Shown: positions 1 through 6,835 of the stretch, piece by piece
Layout of the letters: each line of letters begins with the position of its first letter
Position numbering within the stretch: position 1 is the stretch's first letter
DNA from: JAJKIP01 sp040509055
Lineage (GTDB): Bacteria > Bacteroidota > Bacteroidia > Chitinophagales > Chitinophagaceae
Direction: 5' to 3'
NCBI GenBank assembly: GCA_040509055.1
Contig: JBEVLT010000438.1
Span: 1-9,456, forward strand
DNA: 9,456 nucleotides
The notes under the pieces: model-generated
The model's input: only the letters and a program-made list of their open reading frames with translations
Told to the model about the DNA's origin: nothing
Databases searched by the model: none
Translations under genes and position numbers: made by a program

Positions 1-2599
1 TCAGGTCCCTGATCTTGTCCAGCGCACCGGCCACCACATCGCACATGATGGTATACAGGGCGCCGGGTTTAGCATGGGTATAAATGTATTCAAGCGCCTC
101 ATTTTCATCGGGAATGATCATCACCGGCAGGGACGGGTTCTCCTTTTCGATCCCTTCTTTCAGCAGCCCGATGATCTCGTCGGCCGTACGGCCCCGCAGG
201 TTTTTGTCGCAGCGGATAATGATCTCATCGAAATGCCGCCCGGATATGGAGCCCAGCTCCCGGATATCCTCGTCCCGCCGGTCGCCGGTGCCGGAAATAA
301 TGCCGATCCGCATGGGATAGTCCAGCTTGCTGATAAAATCGCAGAGGAGCCGCAAACCATGCGGGTTGTGGGCAAAATCGGCCAGTATGGAAAAATTCTT
401 AAAATGATAAAAGTTCAGCCGGCCGGGCGTTTGCGTGGATGACGGCATAAAGGATGCCATGGCCGAACGGATATCGTCGATGGTGATGTCGCGGAACAGG
501 TAGGTGGCCAGTACGGCCGGCAGGCAGTTCTGGATATTGTGCACCGCTTTTCCCTCAAAGGTGAGCGGGATATCCTTGACGGCCATTACCCTGATCTTCC
601 AGGTGCCCTTCATGATGCTGATATATCCATTTTCAAACACGGTGGCAAGGCCTCCTTTGGCGCAATGCTTTTTGATCCGCGGATTGTTCTCGTCCATGCT
701 GAACAGGGCCACATTGCAATCCAGGCCCTCTCTCATTTTATATACCAGGTCGTCATCGGCATTGAGAATGGCATAGCCGTGCGGGAAAACCGTTTCCGGC
801 AATACGGCTTTCACCTGCGCCATCTGCTCCACGGTGTTGATGCCGCCCAGCCCCATGTGATCGGCTGCTACGTTGGTCACGATGGCCACGTCGCAGTGCC
901 GGAAGGCCAGCCCTGATTTTAAGATACCGCCCCGTGCACATTCCAGCACGGCAAAGTCCACGGTCGGATCTTTCAGCACAAATGCCGAGCTCACCGGGCC
1001 GGTGCAGTCGCCTTTCATCATCAGCTGGTTCTGGATGTATACGCCGTCGCTGGTGGTATAACCTACTTTTTTGCCGGCACTCTTGGCTATATGGGCCGTG
1101 AGCCGGGTAGTCGTTGTTTTCCCGTTGGTGCCGGTAACGGCGATGATCGGGATGCGCCCGATGCTGCCGCGGGGGAATAGCATGTCCACTACCGGTTCGG
1201 CTGCATTGCGTGCCAGCCCTTCAGAAGGTTCGATGTGCATGCGAAACCCGGGCGCTGCATTTACTTCCAGCACGGCTCCACCGTTCTCCGAAACAGGCGT
1301 ACGCAGGTCGGGCGCCATGATGTCGATGCCGCAGATATCCAGTCCCACGATCCGGGCAATGCGTTCACACATAAAGATATTGGCGGGATGCACTTCGTCT
1401 GTGACATCGGTGGACGTGCCGCCGGTAGAGAGATTGGCGGTCGGCTTCACCAGCACCAGCTCGTCTTTGGCCGGTACGGTATCCAGCGTGTAGCCTTTTT
1501 CGTCCAGCATTTTCTGGGTAAACTGGTCGATGGTGATCTGCGTGAGCACTTTTTCATGGCCATAGCCGCGGCGCGGGTCTTTATTGGTTTCTTCGATCAG
1601 CCATTGGATGGTATGTTCGCCATCGCCGGTAACGGCGGCCGGTGTACGCAGGGCCGCGCAGATGAACTTATAGTTTATGACCAGGCAGCGAAAGTCGACT
1701 CCCTGGATGAATTTTTCCGCGATCACGCTGCGGCTGTACAATTTGGCCGCTTCAAATGCTTTCAGCGCCTGGTCCTTCGTGGTAATATTGGTGGTATTGC
1801 CTTTGCCGTGGTTGCCATCGATCGGTTTGATCACCAGCGGGTAACCGAATTTTTCAATCGCTTCTTCCAGTCCTTCTTCGGTGCGGATCACCGTGCCCCT
1901 GGGTACGGGTATTTCCGCCGCGCCGAGCAGCTGCTTGGTTTCGTCCTTGTTGCCGGCTATATCCACGGCAATGTTGGACGTGGTGGAAGCGATGGTGGCG
2001 CGGATGCGTTTCTGGTTTACACCATAGCCCAGCTGCACCAGGCTTTGCTTGTTCAGCCGGATATAGGGAATGCCTCTTTTTTCCGCTTCGTCCACAATAC
2101 AGCCGGTAGAGGGGCCCAGCCGGGTGTCTTCGCGTATTTCCCGCATCTGCTGGATATCGTCTTCCATATTGTACTCCTCACCGTCTATCAGGGCCTGGGC
2201 AATGCGTACCGCAGCCTTTGCTGCATACACGCCGGCATCCTCTTCCATGTAATCGAATACCACATGGTAAACCCCGTTCCGTTCGCCTGTACTTCTTGTT
2301 CTGCCAAACCCGCAATCCATGCCGGCCAGCGTCTGAAGCTCCAGGGCGATGTGCTCGATCACATGCCCCATCCAGGTACCTTCGTCCACCCGATGGAAAA
2401 AGCCACCCGCCACTCCCTCGCTGCAACGGTGTTCGTATAAAGTAGGCAGGAGTTTTTCCAGCCGCTCCCGGAAGCCCGGGATGGAGTTGGTCGGCTGCTG
2501 TTCCATCTCTTCCAGGTCCAGTTTCATCTGTATCAGTTTCGGACGACGGACACTCCAGTAATTAGGTCCCCTGAGCACTTTGATTTCAAGTATGCGCAT
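1..2599 (-). CDS. cphA: Cyanophycin synthetase (3' end cut by window edge)
   Basis: Makes cyanophycin in the cytoplasm by adding Asp to the polymer backbone and then Arg to each Asp side chain, using ATP for both steps. The frame is open for 866 codons and no stop is reached, so only the extreme C-terminus is missing (the family is usually about 870-900 residues). The start MRILEIKVLRGPNYWSVRR matches the typical CphA N-terminal domain (about residues 1-160). An ATP-grasp domain follows (about 165-480), with KPIDGNHGKGN at K258-N268 and a late EVNAAPGFR segment. The Mur-ligase-like domain has P-loop GTNGKTT at 490-496, then ECARGGILKSG, TNVAADHMGLGG and DFAHNPHG. All three domains are present, as in full-length CphA1, and no disruption was seen. 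ATG at 2599 is chosen because conserved sequence begins there. The gene is divergent from the PLP enzyme, and cphB lies 4.2 kb away on the other strand. Confidence 0.96.
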   Translation of the reverse strand, partial: MRILEIKVLRGPNYWSVRRPKLIQMKLDLEEMEQQPTNSIPGFRERLEKLLPTLYEHRCSEGVAGGFFHRVDEGTWMGHVIEHIALELQTLAGMDCGFGRTRSTGERNGVYHVVFDYMEEDAGVYAAKAAVRIAQALIDGEEYNMEDDIQQMREIREDTRLGPSTGCIVDEAEKRGIPYIRLNKQSLVQLGYGVNQKRIRATIASTTSNIAVDIAGNKDETKQLLGAAEIPVPRGTVIRTEEGLEEAIEKFGYPLVIKPIDGNHGKGNTTNITTKDQALKAFEAAKLYSRSVIAEKFIQGVDFRCLVINYKFICAALRTPAAVTGDGEHTIQWLIEETNKDPRRGYGHEKVLTQITIDQFTQKMLDEKGYTLDTVPAKDELVLVKPTANLSTGGTSTDVTDEVHPANIFMCERIARIVGLDICGIDIMAPDLRTPVSENGGAVLEVNAAPGFRMHIEPSEGLARNAAEPVVDMLFPRGSIGRIPIIAVTGTNGKTTTTRLTAHIAKSAGKKVGYTTSDGVYIQNQLMMKGDCTGPVSSAFVLKDPTVDFAVLECARGGILKSGLAFRHCDVAIVTNVAADHMGLGGINTVEQMAQVKAVLPETVFPHGYAILNADDDLVYKMREGLDCNVALFSMDENNPRIKKHCAKGGLATVFENGYISIMKGTWKIRVMAVKDIPLTFEGKAVHNIQNCLPAVLATYLFRDITIDDIRSAMASFMPSSTQTPGRLNFYHFKNFSILADFAHNPHGLRLLCDFISKLDYPMRIGIISGTGDRRDEDIRELGSISGRHFDEIIIRCDKNLRGRTADEIIGLLKEGIEKENPSLPVMIIPDENEALEYIYTHAKPGALYTIMCDVVAGALDKIRDL

Positions 2600-2621
2600 A
2601 CAATTAGATTGGCTTTGGACT

Positions 2622-2652
2622 GGAAATTAGTTGTTTTTGGTTATGTATCCAA
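2622..2652 (-). promoter_or_regulatory. Weak candidate promoter for cphA
   Basis: On the minus strand TTG (2652-2650) is followed after 20 bases by TAATTTCC (2629-2622), which matches 6 of 8 positions of the Bacteroidota TAnnTTTG element. It would give a leader of about 15 bases before ATG 2599. The match is poor, so this is only a suggestion. Confidence 0.22.
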
Positions 2653-2654
2653 TT

Positions 2655-2672
2655 CGGCCGGGCACCAGGCCG
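2655..2672. repeat. Short inverted repeat in the divergent cphA/PLP-enzyme gap
   Basis: CGGCC (2655-2659) and GGCCG (2668-2672) form a 5-bp inverted repeat with an 8-base spacer. It lies just upstream of the cphA promoter candidate and could be an operator half-site pair. A GC-rich repeat this short can occur by chance. Confidence 0.25.
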
Positions 2673-2709
2673 CATTACTGCTGCAGGCAACTACCACTGC
2701 CGTATTCTA

Positions 2710-2727
2710 CCCGTGAAGTCCCGTGAA
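2710..2727. repeat. Direct repeat CCCGTGAA with 10-base period
   Basis: CCCGTGAA occurs at 2710-2717 and again at 2720-2727, separated by GT. The 10-base period places both copies on the same face of the helix, as expected for a regulator binding cooperatively between the divergent cphA and PLP-enzyme genes. The repeats are seen directly; the operator role is inference. Confidence 0.35.
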
Positions 2728-2752
2728 CCGAAAGTGTAAGGTCTGGAACTTA

Positions 2753-2780
2753 TTGCTTAATTTACCTTTCGTAATCTTTG
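2753..2780 (+). promoter_or_regulatory. Candidate promoter for the exported PLP enzyme
   Basis: TTG (2753-2755) is followed after 17 bases by AATCTTTG (2773-2780), one mismatch from the Bacteroidota TAnnTTTG element. Transcription would start near 2787, about 20 bases before ATG 2809. The spacing is at the short end for this promoter class. Confidence 0.4.
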
Positions 2781-2808
2781 TTGCAACCAAACACGGCTCG
2801 CTTATCTT

Positions 2809-4113
2809 ATGAACCTGAAAAAGAATAACCGGCGCGGCTTCCTGCAAAAAACCGGCGCCCTCGCTGCTACCGCCTTCCTGTCTTCTCTTTCCCAACCGGC
2901 CTGGGCCCGCAACCTGGAAAAAGCGGTTCGCGATACAGCCCACCTGTCGGCAGACGACCTGGCCACTGAAGAAGACTTCTGGTATTATATCCAGCAATCT
3001 TTTACCGTTTCTCCTTCGATCATCAACCTGAACAACGGCGGCGTATCGCCGGCTCCGAAGACCGTACAGGACGCCATGAAGCGATATTATGATTACAGCA
3101 ACGAGGCGCCAAGCTATTATATGTGGCGGGTGCTGGATGCAAACGGACGCGAACCGTTGCGACGCAACCTGGCCCGCCTGGCCGGCTGCGATGCCGAAGA
3201 GATTGCCATCAACCGCAATTCGTCCGAAGGGCTGGAAACGGTGATCTTTGGCCTTGCACTGAAGGCCGGTGATGAAGTGGTGGCAGCCCGGCAGGATTAT
3301 CCCAATGTGATCAATGCCTATAAGCAAAGGGAGCTGAGGGACGGCATCAGGGTAAAATGGATCCGGCCTGAAATGCCTGCCGAAGATGAAGACTACCTGG
3401 TAAACCAGTACATCAACGCGTTTACGCCCAAAACGAAGCTGGTGCATATCACACAGGTGATCAACTGGAACGGGCAAATTTTACCGGTAAAGAAGATCGC
3501 GCAGGCAGCACACCAGCGGGGTATCAAAGTGCTGGTGGATGGGGCGCACAGTTTTGCCCATCTCGATTTTAAGATCCCTGACCTGGACTGCGACTATTTT
3601 GCTACCAGCCTGCACAAATGGCTGTATGCGCCGATTGGCAGCGGCATGCTGTATGTAAAAAAGGATGAGATTAAAAGTATTTACCCGCTGTTTGCTACGG
3701 ACACCTCCCTTCAGGGCGATATCCGCAAGTTCGAGACGCTGGGCACCCGTCCTTTCTTTATCGAGCAGGCCATCGGGAAGGCGATCGAGTTTCATGAGAT
3801 GATCGGCAGCGACCGCAAGGAAAAACGGCTGCACTACCTGAAGAACTACTGGATGGAAAAAATGAGGGATATCCCGAAAGTCAGGTTCAATACCTCGCTG
3901 CATCCCCGCTGGGGGTGTGCCATCGGCAATGTCGGCATAGACGGAAAGAAACCGGCAGAAATGGAAGCCTTCCTGTTCAATAAATACAAGATCCACACCG
4001 TTACCATCGAGTGGGAAAATATCCAGGGCATCCGCATCACGCCCAATGTGTATACTACCACCCGTGACCTGGATACGCTGGTGGAAGGCATTCATGCGCT
4101 GGCAAAAAGCTGA
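2809..4113 (+). CDS. Tat-exported PLP-dependent enzyme, class V aminotransferase family
   Basis: A 434-residue fold-type I PLP enzyme of the class V family, close in style to proteins labelled isopenicillin-N epimerase-like. The N-terminus is a Tat signal: NRRGFLQK with twin arginines R8-R9, a hydrophobic stretch at about 16-28, and a likely cut after AWA at A33. The mature part has NNGGVSP (from N75), a cofactor-binding NSSEGLE segment (N137-E142), D244 in DGAHSF (expected to contact the PLP ring nitrogen), the Schiff-base lysine K270 in SLHKWLYAP, and GTR at 312-314. Tat export suits a protein that folds around its cofactor before transport, so the enzyme should act in the periplasm. The true reaction (transamination, epimerisation, desulfuration or lyase) and the substrate cannot be read from sequence. 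It is divergent from cphA and 124 bases upstream of an amino acid permease on the same strand, which fits a shared amino acid pathway but does not prove one. Confidence 0.9.
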   Translation: MNLKKNNRRGFLQKTGALAATAFLSSLSQPAWARNLEKAVRDTAHLSADDLATEEDFWYYIQQSFTVSPSIINLNNGGVSPAPKTVQDAMKRYYDYSNEAPSYYMWRVLDANGREPLRRNLARLAGCDAEEIAINRNSSEGLETVIFGLALKAGDEVVAARQDYPNVINAYKQRELRDGIRVKWIRPEMPAEDEDYLVNQYINAFTPKTKLVHITQVINWNGQILPVKKIAQAAHQRGIKVLVDGAHSFAHLDFKIPDLDCDYFATSLHKWLYAPIGSGMLYVKKDEIKSIYPLFATDTSLQGDIRKFETLGTRPFFIEQAIGKAIEFHEMIGSDRKEKRLHYLKNYWMEKMRDIPKVRFNTSLHPRWGCAIGNVGIDGKKPAEMEAFLFNKYKIHTVTIEWENIQGIRITPNVYTTTRDLDTLVEGIHALAKS

Positions 4114-4130
4114 CCGGCGCCGGACCCGGT
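4113..4130 (+). terminator. Weak hairpin after the PLP enzyme
   Basis: ACCGG (4113-4117) pairs with CCGGT (4126-4130) across an 8-base loop, followed by TTAG and no real T-run. It starts at the last base of the stop codon. It may attenuate transcription into the permease gene but is not a convincing terminator. Confidence 0.22.
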
Positions 4131-4237
4131 TTAGAAAATCGGGAAAGCTGCGATCAAACAATTTCGGCGCTGAACAGTTAATTATTGCTGATGCCGGAAA
4201 AAAGAAGATTCGATCACCCATATATTGACTGCTGAAC

Positions 4238-5551
4238 ATGCTTTCCCCACAGGTCAACCGCAAGATCAACCTGCTCCAGGCTACTTCCATCAACATGATC
4301 GACATGGTCGGCATCGGCCCTTTCGTGGTGATGCCCTTTGTCATCAGCCAGTTCAGCAGCGGGCTTTTTTTATGGGCCTGGATATTCGGCGCTTTCACCG
4401 CCTTTACCGATGCGATGATCTGGAGCGAGCTGGGCGCCCGGTATCCGCTGGCAGGCGGTACGTACAATTTTCACCGGATCGCCTTCGGACAGAAGGGTGG
4501 ACGGCTCATGAGCTTCCTGTTCGTGTGGCAAACCGCTATCCAGGCGCCGCTGGTGGTGGCCTCCGGAGCGATCGGCTTTGCCCAGTATCTTTCTTATATC
4601 GTGGAGCTGGGTGTATGGCAGCAAAAGGCCGTTTCAGGCGGATTGGTAGTCCTGATCTTTCTGTTGCTGTACCGCAGGATCGAAACTGTCGGCAAGATTT
4701 CCGTACTGCTCTGGTCGGTCGTTATTCTTACGGTAGTCTGGATCATCGTCAGCGGGCTGCTGCACCGGCAACATGCTGTGCCGCTTCTGCCGCAAGGCAG
4801 TGAGTCTTTTTTCAGCTTTGCTTTCTGGGCAGCGATAGGACAGGGCTCGGTCAAGACCGTGTACAGCTACCTGGGTTATTATAATGTATGTCATCTCGGC
4901 GGCGAGATCAGGGATCCCGGGAAAAACATTCCCCGCAGCATTTTTATTTCGGTGGCCGGTATCGCTACCCTGTACCTGCTGATGAACATCAGCGTCATGG
5001 GCGTGGTGGACTGGCATACCGTACGGGAGGACGACAAATACCTGGTCAGTTCGTTCATGCAGCAGCTGTACGGCAAGCAGGCTGGTATTGCCGTCACGGT
5101 ACTGATCCTGTTTATTGCGCTGGCCTCGCTGTTTGCGGTGGTATTGGGTTATTCCCGCGTGCCGTATGCGGCGGCGGTGGATGGTAATTTCTTCAGCCCG
5201 TTTGCCCGGTTGCACCCGGTCAAGCAGTTCCCGTATATCTCCCTGATCGTATTGTGCGCCGCCGGGTTTGTGTTCAGCCTTTTTATGAAGCTCGGCGATG
5301 CCATCAGTTCTATCCTGGCCATGCGTATCGTCATCCAGTTCATCGGGCAGGCGGCCGGCGTGGTGTTGCTGCGGCGCCGGTTTGGTACGCCGGCCCTTCC
5401 GTTCAGGATGTGGTTGTACCCGCTGCCGGTGGTGCTGTCCGTGCTGATCTGGCTATTTCTCTTCTTCTCTACCGGATCGTTTGCACTGTGGGGCGTGCTG
5501 ATCGCCCTGGCGGGCGTAGCGGTCTATTACGTCGTCAACAATAAGCCGTAG
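4238..5551 (+). CDS. APC-superfamily amino acid permease
   Basis: A 437-residue inner-membrane transporter with about 12 hydrophobic segments, the usual number for the amino acid-polyamine-organocation superfamily. TM1 carries the glycine-rich, substrate-binding type motif MVGIGPFVVMP (about residues 23-33). TM2 ends in WSELGARYPLAGGTYNF, the classic APC loop. TM6 is followed by YSYLGYYNVCHLGGEIRDP and then KNIPRSI before TM7, also diagnostic of the superfamily. The start is secure, because an in-frame TGA lies three codons upstream of ATG 4238. The substrate is not determined; an amino acid is likely. The gene follows the exported PLP enzyme by 124 bases, so the pair could process and import an amino acid, and cyanophycin metabolism nearby makes arginine or aspartate a reasonable guess only. 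It converges on the SPFH gene, with 2 bases between the stops. Confidence 0.9.
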   Translation: MLSPQVNRKINLLQATSINMIDMVGIGPFVVMPFVISQFSSGLFLWAWIFGAFTAFTDAMIWSELGARYPLAGGTYNFHRIAFGQKGGRLMSFLFVWQTAIQAPLVVASGAIGFAQYLSYIVELGVWQQKAVSGGLVVLIFLLLYRRIETVGKISVLLWSVVILTVVWIIVSGLLHRQHAVPLLPQGSESFFSFAFWAAIGQGSVKTVYSYLGYYNVCHLGGEIRDPGKNIPRSIFISVAGIATLYLLMNISVMGVVDWHTVREDDKYLVSSFMQQLYGKQAGIAVTVLILFIALASLFAVVLGYSRVPYAAAVDGNFFSPFARLHPVKQFPYISLIVLCAAGFVFSLFMKLGDAISSILAMRIVIQFIGQAAGVVLLRRRFGTPALPFRMWLYPLPVVLSVLIWLFLFFSTGSFALWGVLIALAGVAVYYVVNNKP

Positions 5552-5558
5552 GCTTATT
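5540..5558. terminator. Hairpin terminator spanning both convergent stop codons
   Basis: An 8-bp perfect stem, AATAAGCC (5540-5547) with GGCTTATT (5551-5558), closes a GTA loop. The plus-strand transcript continues with a T-rich tail (TCTTTTC), as in an intrinsic terminator for the permease. The permease stop TAG is at 5549-5551 and the SPFH stop TAA at 5556-5554, so both lie inside the hairpin. The minus-strand side lacks a T-run and would be the weaker direction. Confidence 0.6.
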
Positions 5559-6495
5559 TCTTTTCACCGGGCTGTATCAGGAAACCGCTGTTGGCGCCGG
5601 CAACCGTAGTGGGCACTTCGCCGTTCCATTTCTGGATCTTGATGTATTCGATGTACAACGGGGTCAGTGACATTTGCTCTTTGCGGATGGCCTCTGCCCG
5701 TCCGGCCGCCTCGATCACGGCCTGTGCGGAATCACCTCTTGCCTGTGCGATCTTGCGATCCGCTTCGGCAATGGCTACCTGGCGCCGGTTTTCGGCCACC
5801 TGCACTTCCTGTATGGCCTGTGTTTTGGCGATGATGGACTCTGAAATCTCTTTGGGCGGAATGATATTGGTGCGAAGCTGGGACACGGTAAACCATTGGG
5901 AAACCCGCTTGTTGCATTCCCGGATGATGGCGGTTTCAAATTCTTCGCGATGGTTGAAGATCGAGTCCACAGTATACCGGTTGGCCACATCATTGACCGA
6001 GCCGATGATCGCATTTTTCAGCCAGCCCTGTTCCATTTCTTTCACGCCCACCCGCAGGTTCTGGAACATATCGGCAACGTTGCCGGGATTGATGGAATAG
6101 TTGAACGATGGTTTGATGGTGGCGCGGAAACCGCCACGGGTCACGATATCGGCCTCTTCGTAGTCGATATGCTGCTGGTGAATGGGAAATTCATAGATAC
6201 GGGATATCCAGGAGTTGTAAAAGACCCAGCCGGTTACATATTCCGTTTTGCCCACGCCGCGGTCATCGCCCACATTGCTCACCTTGATGCCTACATGGCC
6301 GGCATCGATCCGTTCGATATCGATGGGGTTGATGAGCGCGATGATCCAGGCGCCGCCCAATGCTGCCAGCAATCTCCACAGGTTTTTTGCCCTGAACTTG
6401 CGGGTTTGTTCGTCGCGGTAGGTGCCGGAACGGAAGGCCTGCAGCACAAGGCCCAGAATAAGGAACGCAAGCAGGAACGTGATAAGGCCGATCAT
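5554..6495 (-). CDS. SPFH/band 7 (prohibitin-like) membrane protein
   Basis: A 313-residue member of the SPFH/band 7/prohibitin family, membrane-anchored scaffolds that form large oligomeric rings and organise membrane domains or membrane proteases. The N-terminus has one hydrophobic helix (about 2-20), and a second hydrophobic stretch (about 42-55) ends in NPIDIERIDAGHVGIKVS, the usual entry to the band 7 domain. The SPFH domain covers about 57-215. It is followed by an alanine/glutamate/glutamine-rich coiled coil (about 215-272, with VAIAEADRKIAQARGDS) and a short C-terminal tail, the standard prohibitin layout. ATG at 6495 overlaps the TGA of the upstream small membrane gene as ATGA, so translation is probably coupled. 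Its specific role here is unknown. A link to cyanophycin would rest on position alone. Confidence 0.93.
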   Translation of the reverse strand: MIGLITFLLAFLILGLVLQAFRSGTYRDEQTRKFRAKNLWRLLAALGGAWIIALINPIDIERIDAGHVGIKVSNVGDDRGVGKTEYVTGWVFYNSWISRIYEFPIHQQHIDYEEADIVTRGGFRATIKPSFNYSINPGNVADMFQNLRVGVKEMEQGWLKNAIIGSVNDVANRYTVDSIFNHREEFETAIIRECNKRVSQWFTVSQLRTNIIPPKEISESIIAKTQAIQEVQVAENRRQVAIAEADRKIAQARGDSAQAVIEAAGRAEAIRKEQMSLTPLYIEYIKIQKWNGEVPTTVAGANSGFLIQPGEKK

Positions 6496-6695
6496 TTTGT
6501 TCGGGTTTTAAAGAAATCAATAAAGGAAACAATATGCCTGATAAAAAGATACATCAGGAGCAGCAGGACGAAGATGAAGCCGATAAAAGAAGCCCATTTG
6601 CCGGTAATATCGAAGCGCACAAGCCAGGACACCAGTACAAGATTGGCGGCTGCGTGCAATAGCAGGAGGGTGGTTCGGAGCAAAACGGTGTTCAT
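6492..6695 (-). CDS. Small two-helix membrane protein, coupled to the SPFH gene
   Basis: A 67-residue unrecognised protein if started at ATG 6695. It has two hydrophobic helices: about residues 4-22 (LLRTTLLLLHAAANLVLV) and about 33-50 (FIGFIFVLLLLMYLFI). They are separated by a short polar stretch, and the C-terminus is basic (KTRTK). Its TGA overlaps the SPFH ATG by four bases (ATGA), a strong sign of one operon and coupled translation. An in-frame ATG at 6770 would add 25 residues (MWIAWRKVAG...) and a TTG at 6794 would add 33. The short start is preferred because the predicted protein then begins directly with a membrane helix and leaves the divergent cphB promoter free, but a strong hairpin immediately before this ATG leaves the choice open. 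It may be a membrane partner or assembly factor of the SPFH protein; that is inference. Confidence 0.6.
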   Translation of the reverse strand: MNTVLLRTTLLLLHAAANLVLVSWLVRFDITGKWASFIGFIFVLLLLMYLFIRHIVSFIDFFKTRTK

Positions 6696-6714
6696 CCTGT
6701 ACCGAAGATACAGG
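6696..6714 (-). promoter_or_regulatory. UUCG-capped hairpin directly before the small membrane gene
   Basis: Read on the minus strand, CCTGTA (6714-6709) pairs with TACAGG (6701-6696). The loop TCTTCGG contains C-TTCG-G, the very stable UUCG tetraloop context, with one bulged base. The helix ends exactly where ATG 6695 begins. In RNA it could control access to that start, or it may be coding if translation begins at 6770. Confidence 0.45.
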
Positions 6715-6726
6715 GGAAGTGAATCC

Positions 6727-6766
6727 GGATAGCCCGGCCGGCCGGCGACTTTTCTCCATGCTATCC
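6727..6766. repeat. Inverted repeat GGATAGC/GCTATCC around a CCGG palindrome
   Basis: GGATAGC (6727-6733) and GCTATCC (6760-6766) are perfect 7-base inverted arms 26 bases apart. Between them lies the 12-base palindrome of three CCGG units (6734-6745). The element sits in the divergent gap between cphB and the small membrane gene, so an operator role is possible. It would be partly coding if the longer start of the small gene is used. Confidence 0.35.
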
Positions 6767-6784
6767 ACATTGCGGTGTTACCGG

Positions 6785-6814
6785 CTGCAAGCAATTATTT
6801 TTCAGTTATTTTTG
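6785..6814 (+). promoter_or_regulatory. Candidate promoter for cphB
   Basis: TATTTTTG (6807-6814) matches the Bacteroidota TAnnTTTG element at every fixed position. CTG (6785-6787), one base from the TTG element, lies 19 bases upstream, a normal spacing. Transcription would start near 6820, about 15 bases before ATG 6836. Confidence 0.5.
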
Positions 6815-6835
6815 CCGTTTACCAAAGCCCATTGA

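Noticed and set aside
1235..2440. Long 401-codon plus-strand open frame
   Set aside because: It is antisense to cphA, whose motifs are unmistakable in the minus frame. The translation shows no family motifs and reflects stop-poor GC-rich codon use.
2707..4467. Two long minus-strand open frames (2707-3477 and 3481-4467)
   Set aside because: They are antisense to the PLP enzyme and the permease start, lack recognisable motifs, and would bury the promoter region and the firm permease start.
4634..5215. 193-codon minus-strand frame and shorter frames within the permease
   Set aside because: Shadows of the 12-helix permease; rich in His, Arg and Gln without any domain pattern.
6696..6794. TTG-initiated N-terminal extension of the small membrane protein
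   Set aside because: TTG is a weak start, the extension runs into the cphB promoter candidate, and ATG codons at 6770 and 6695 are available. The 6770 start remains possible.
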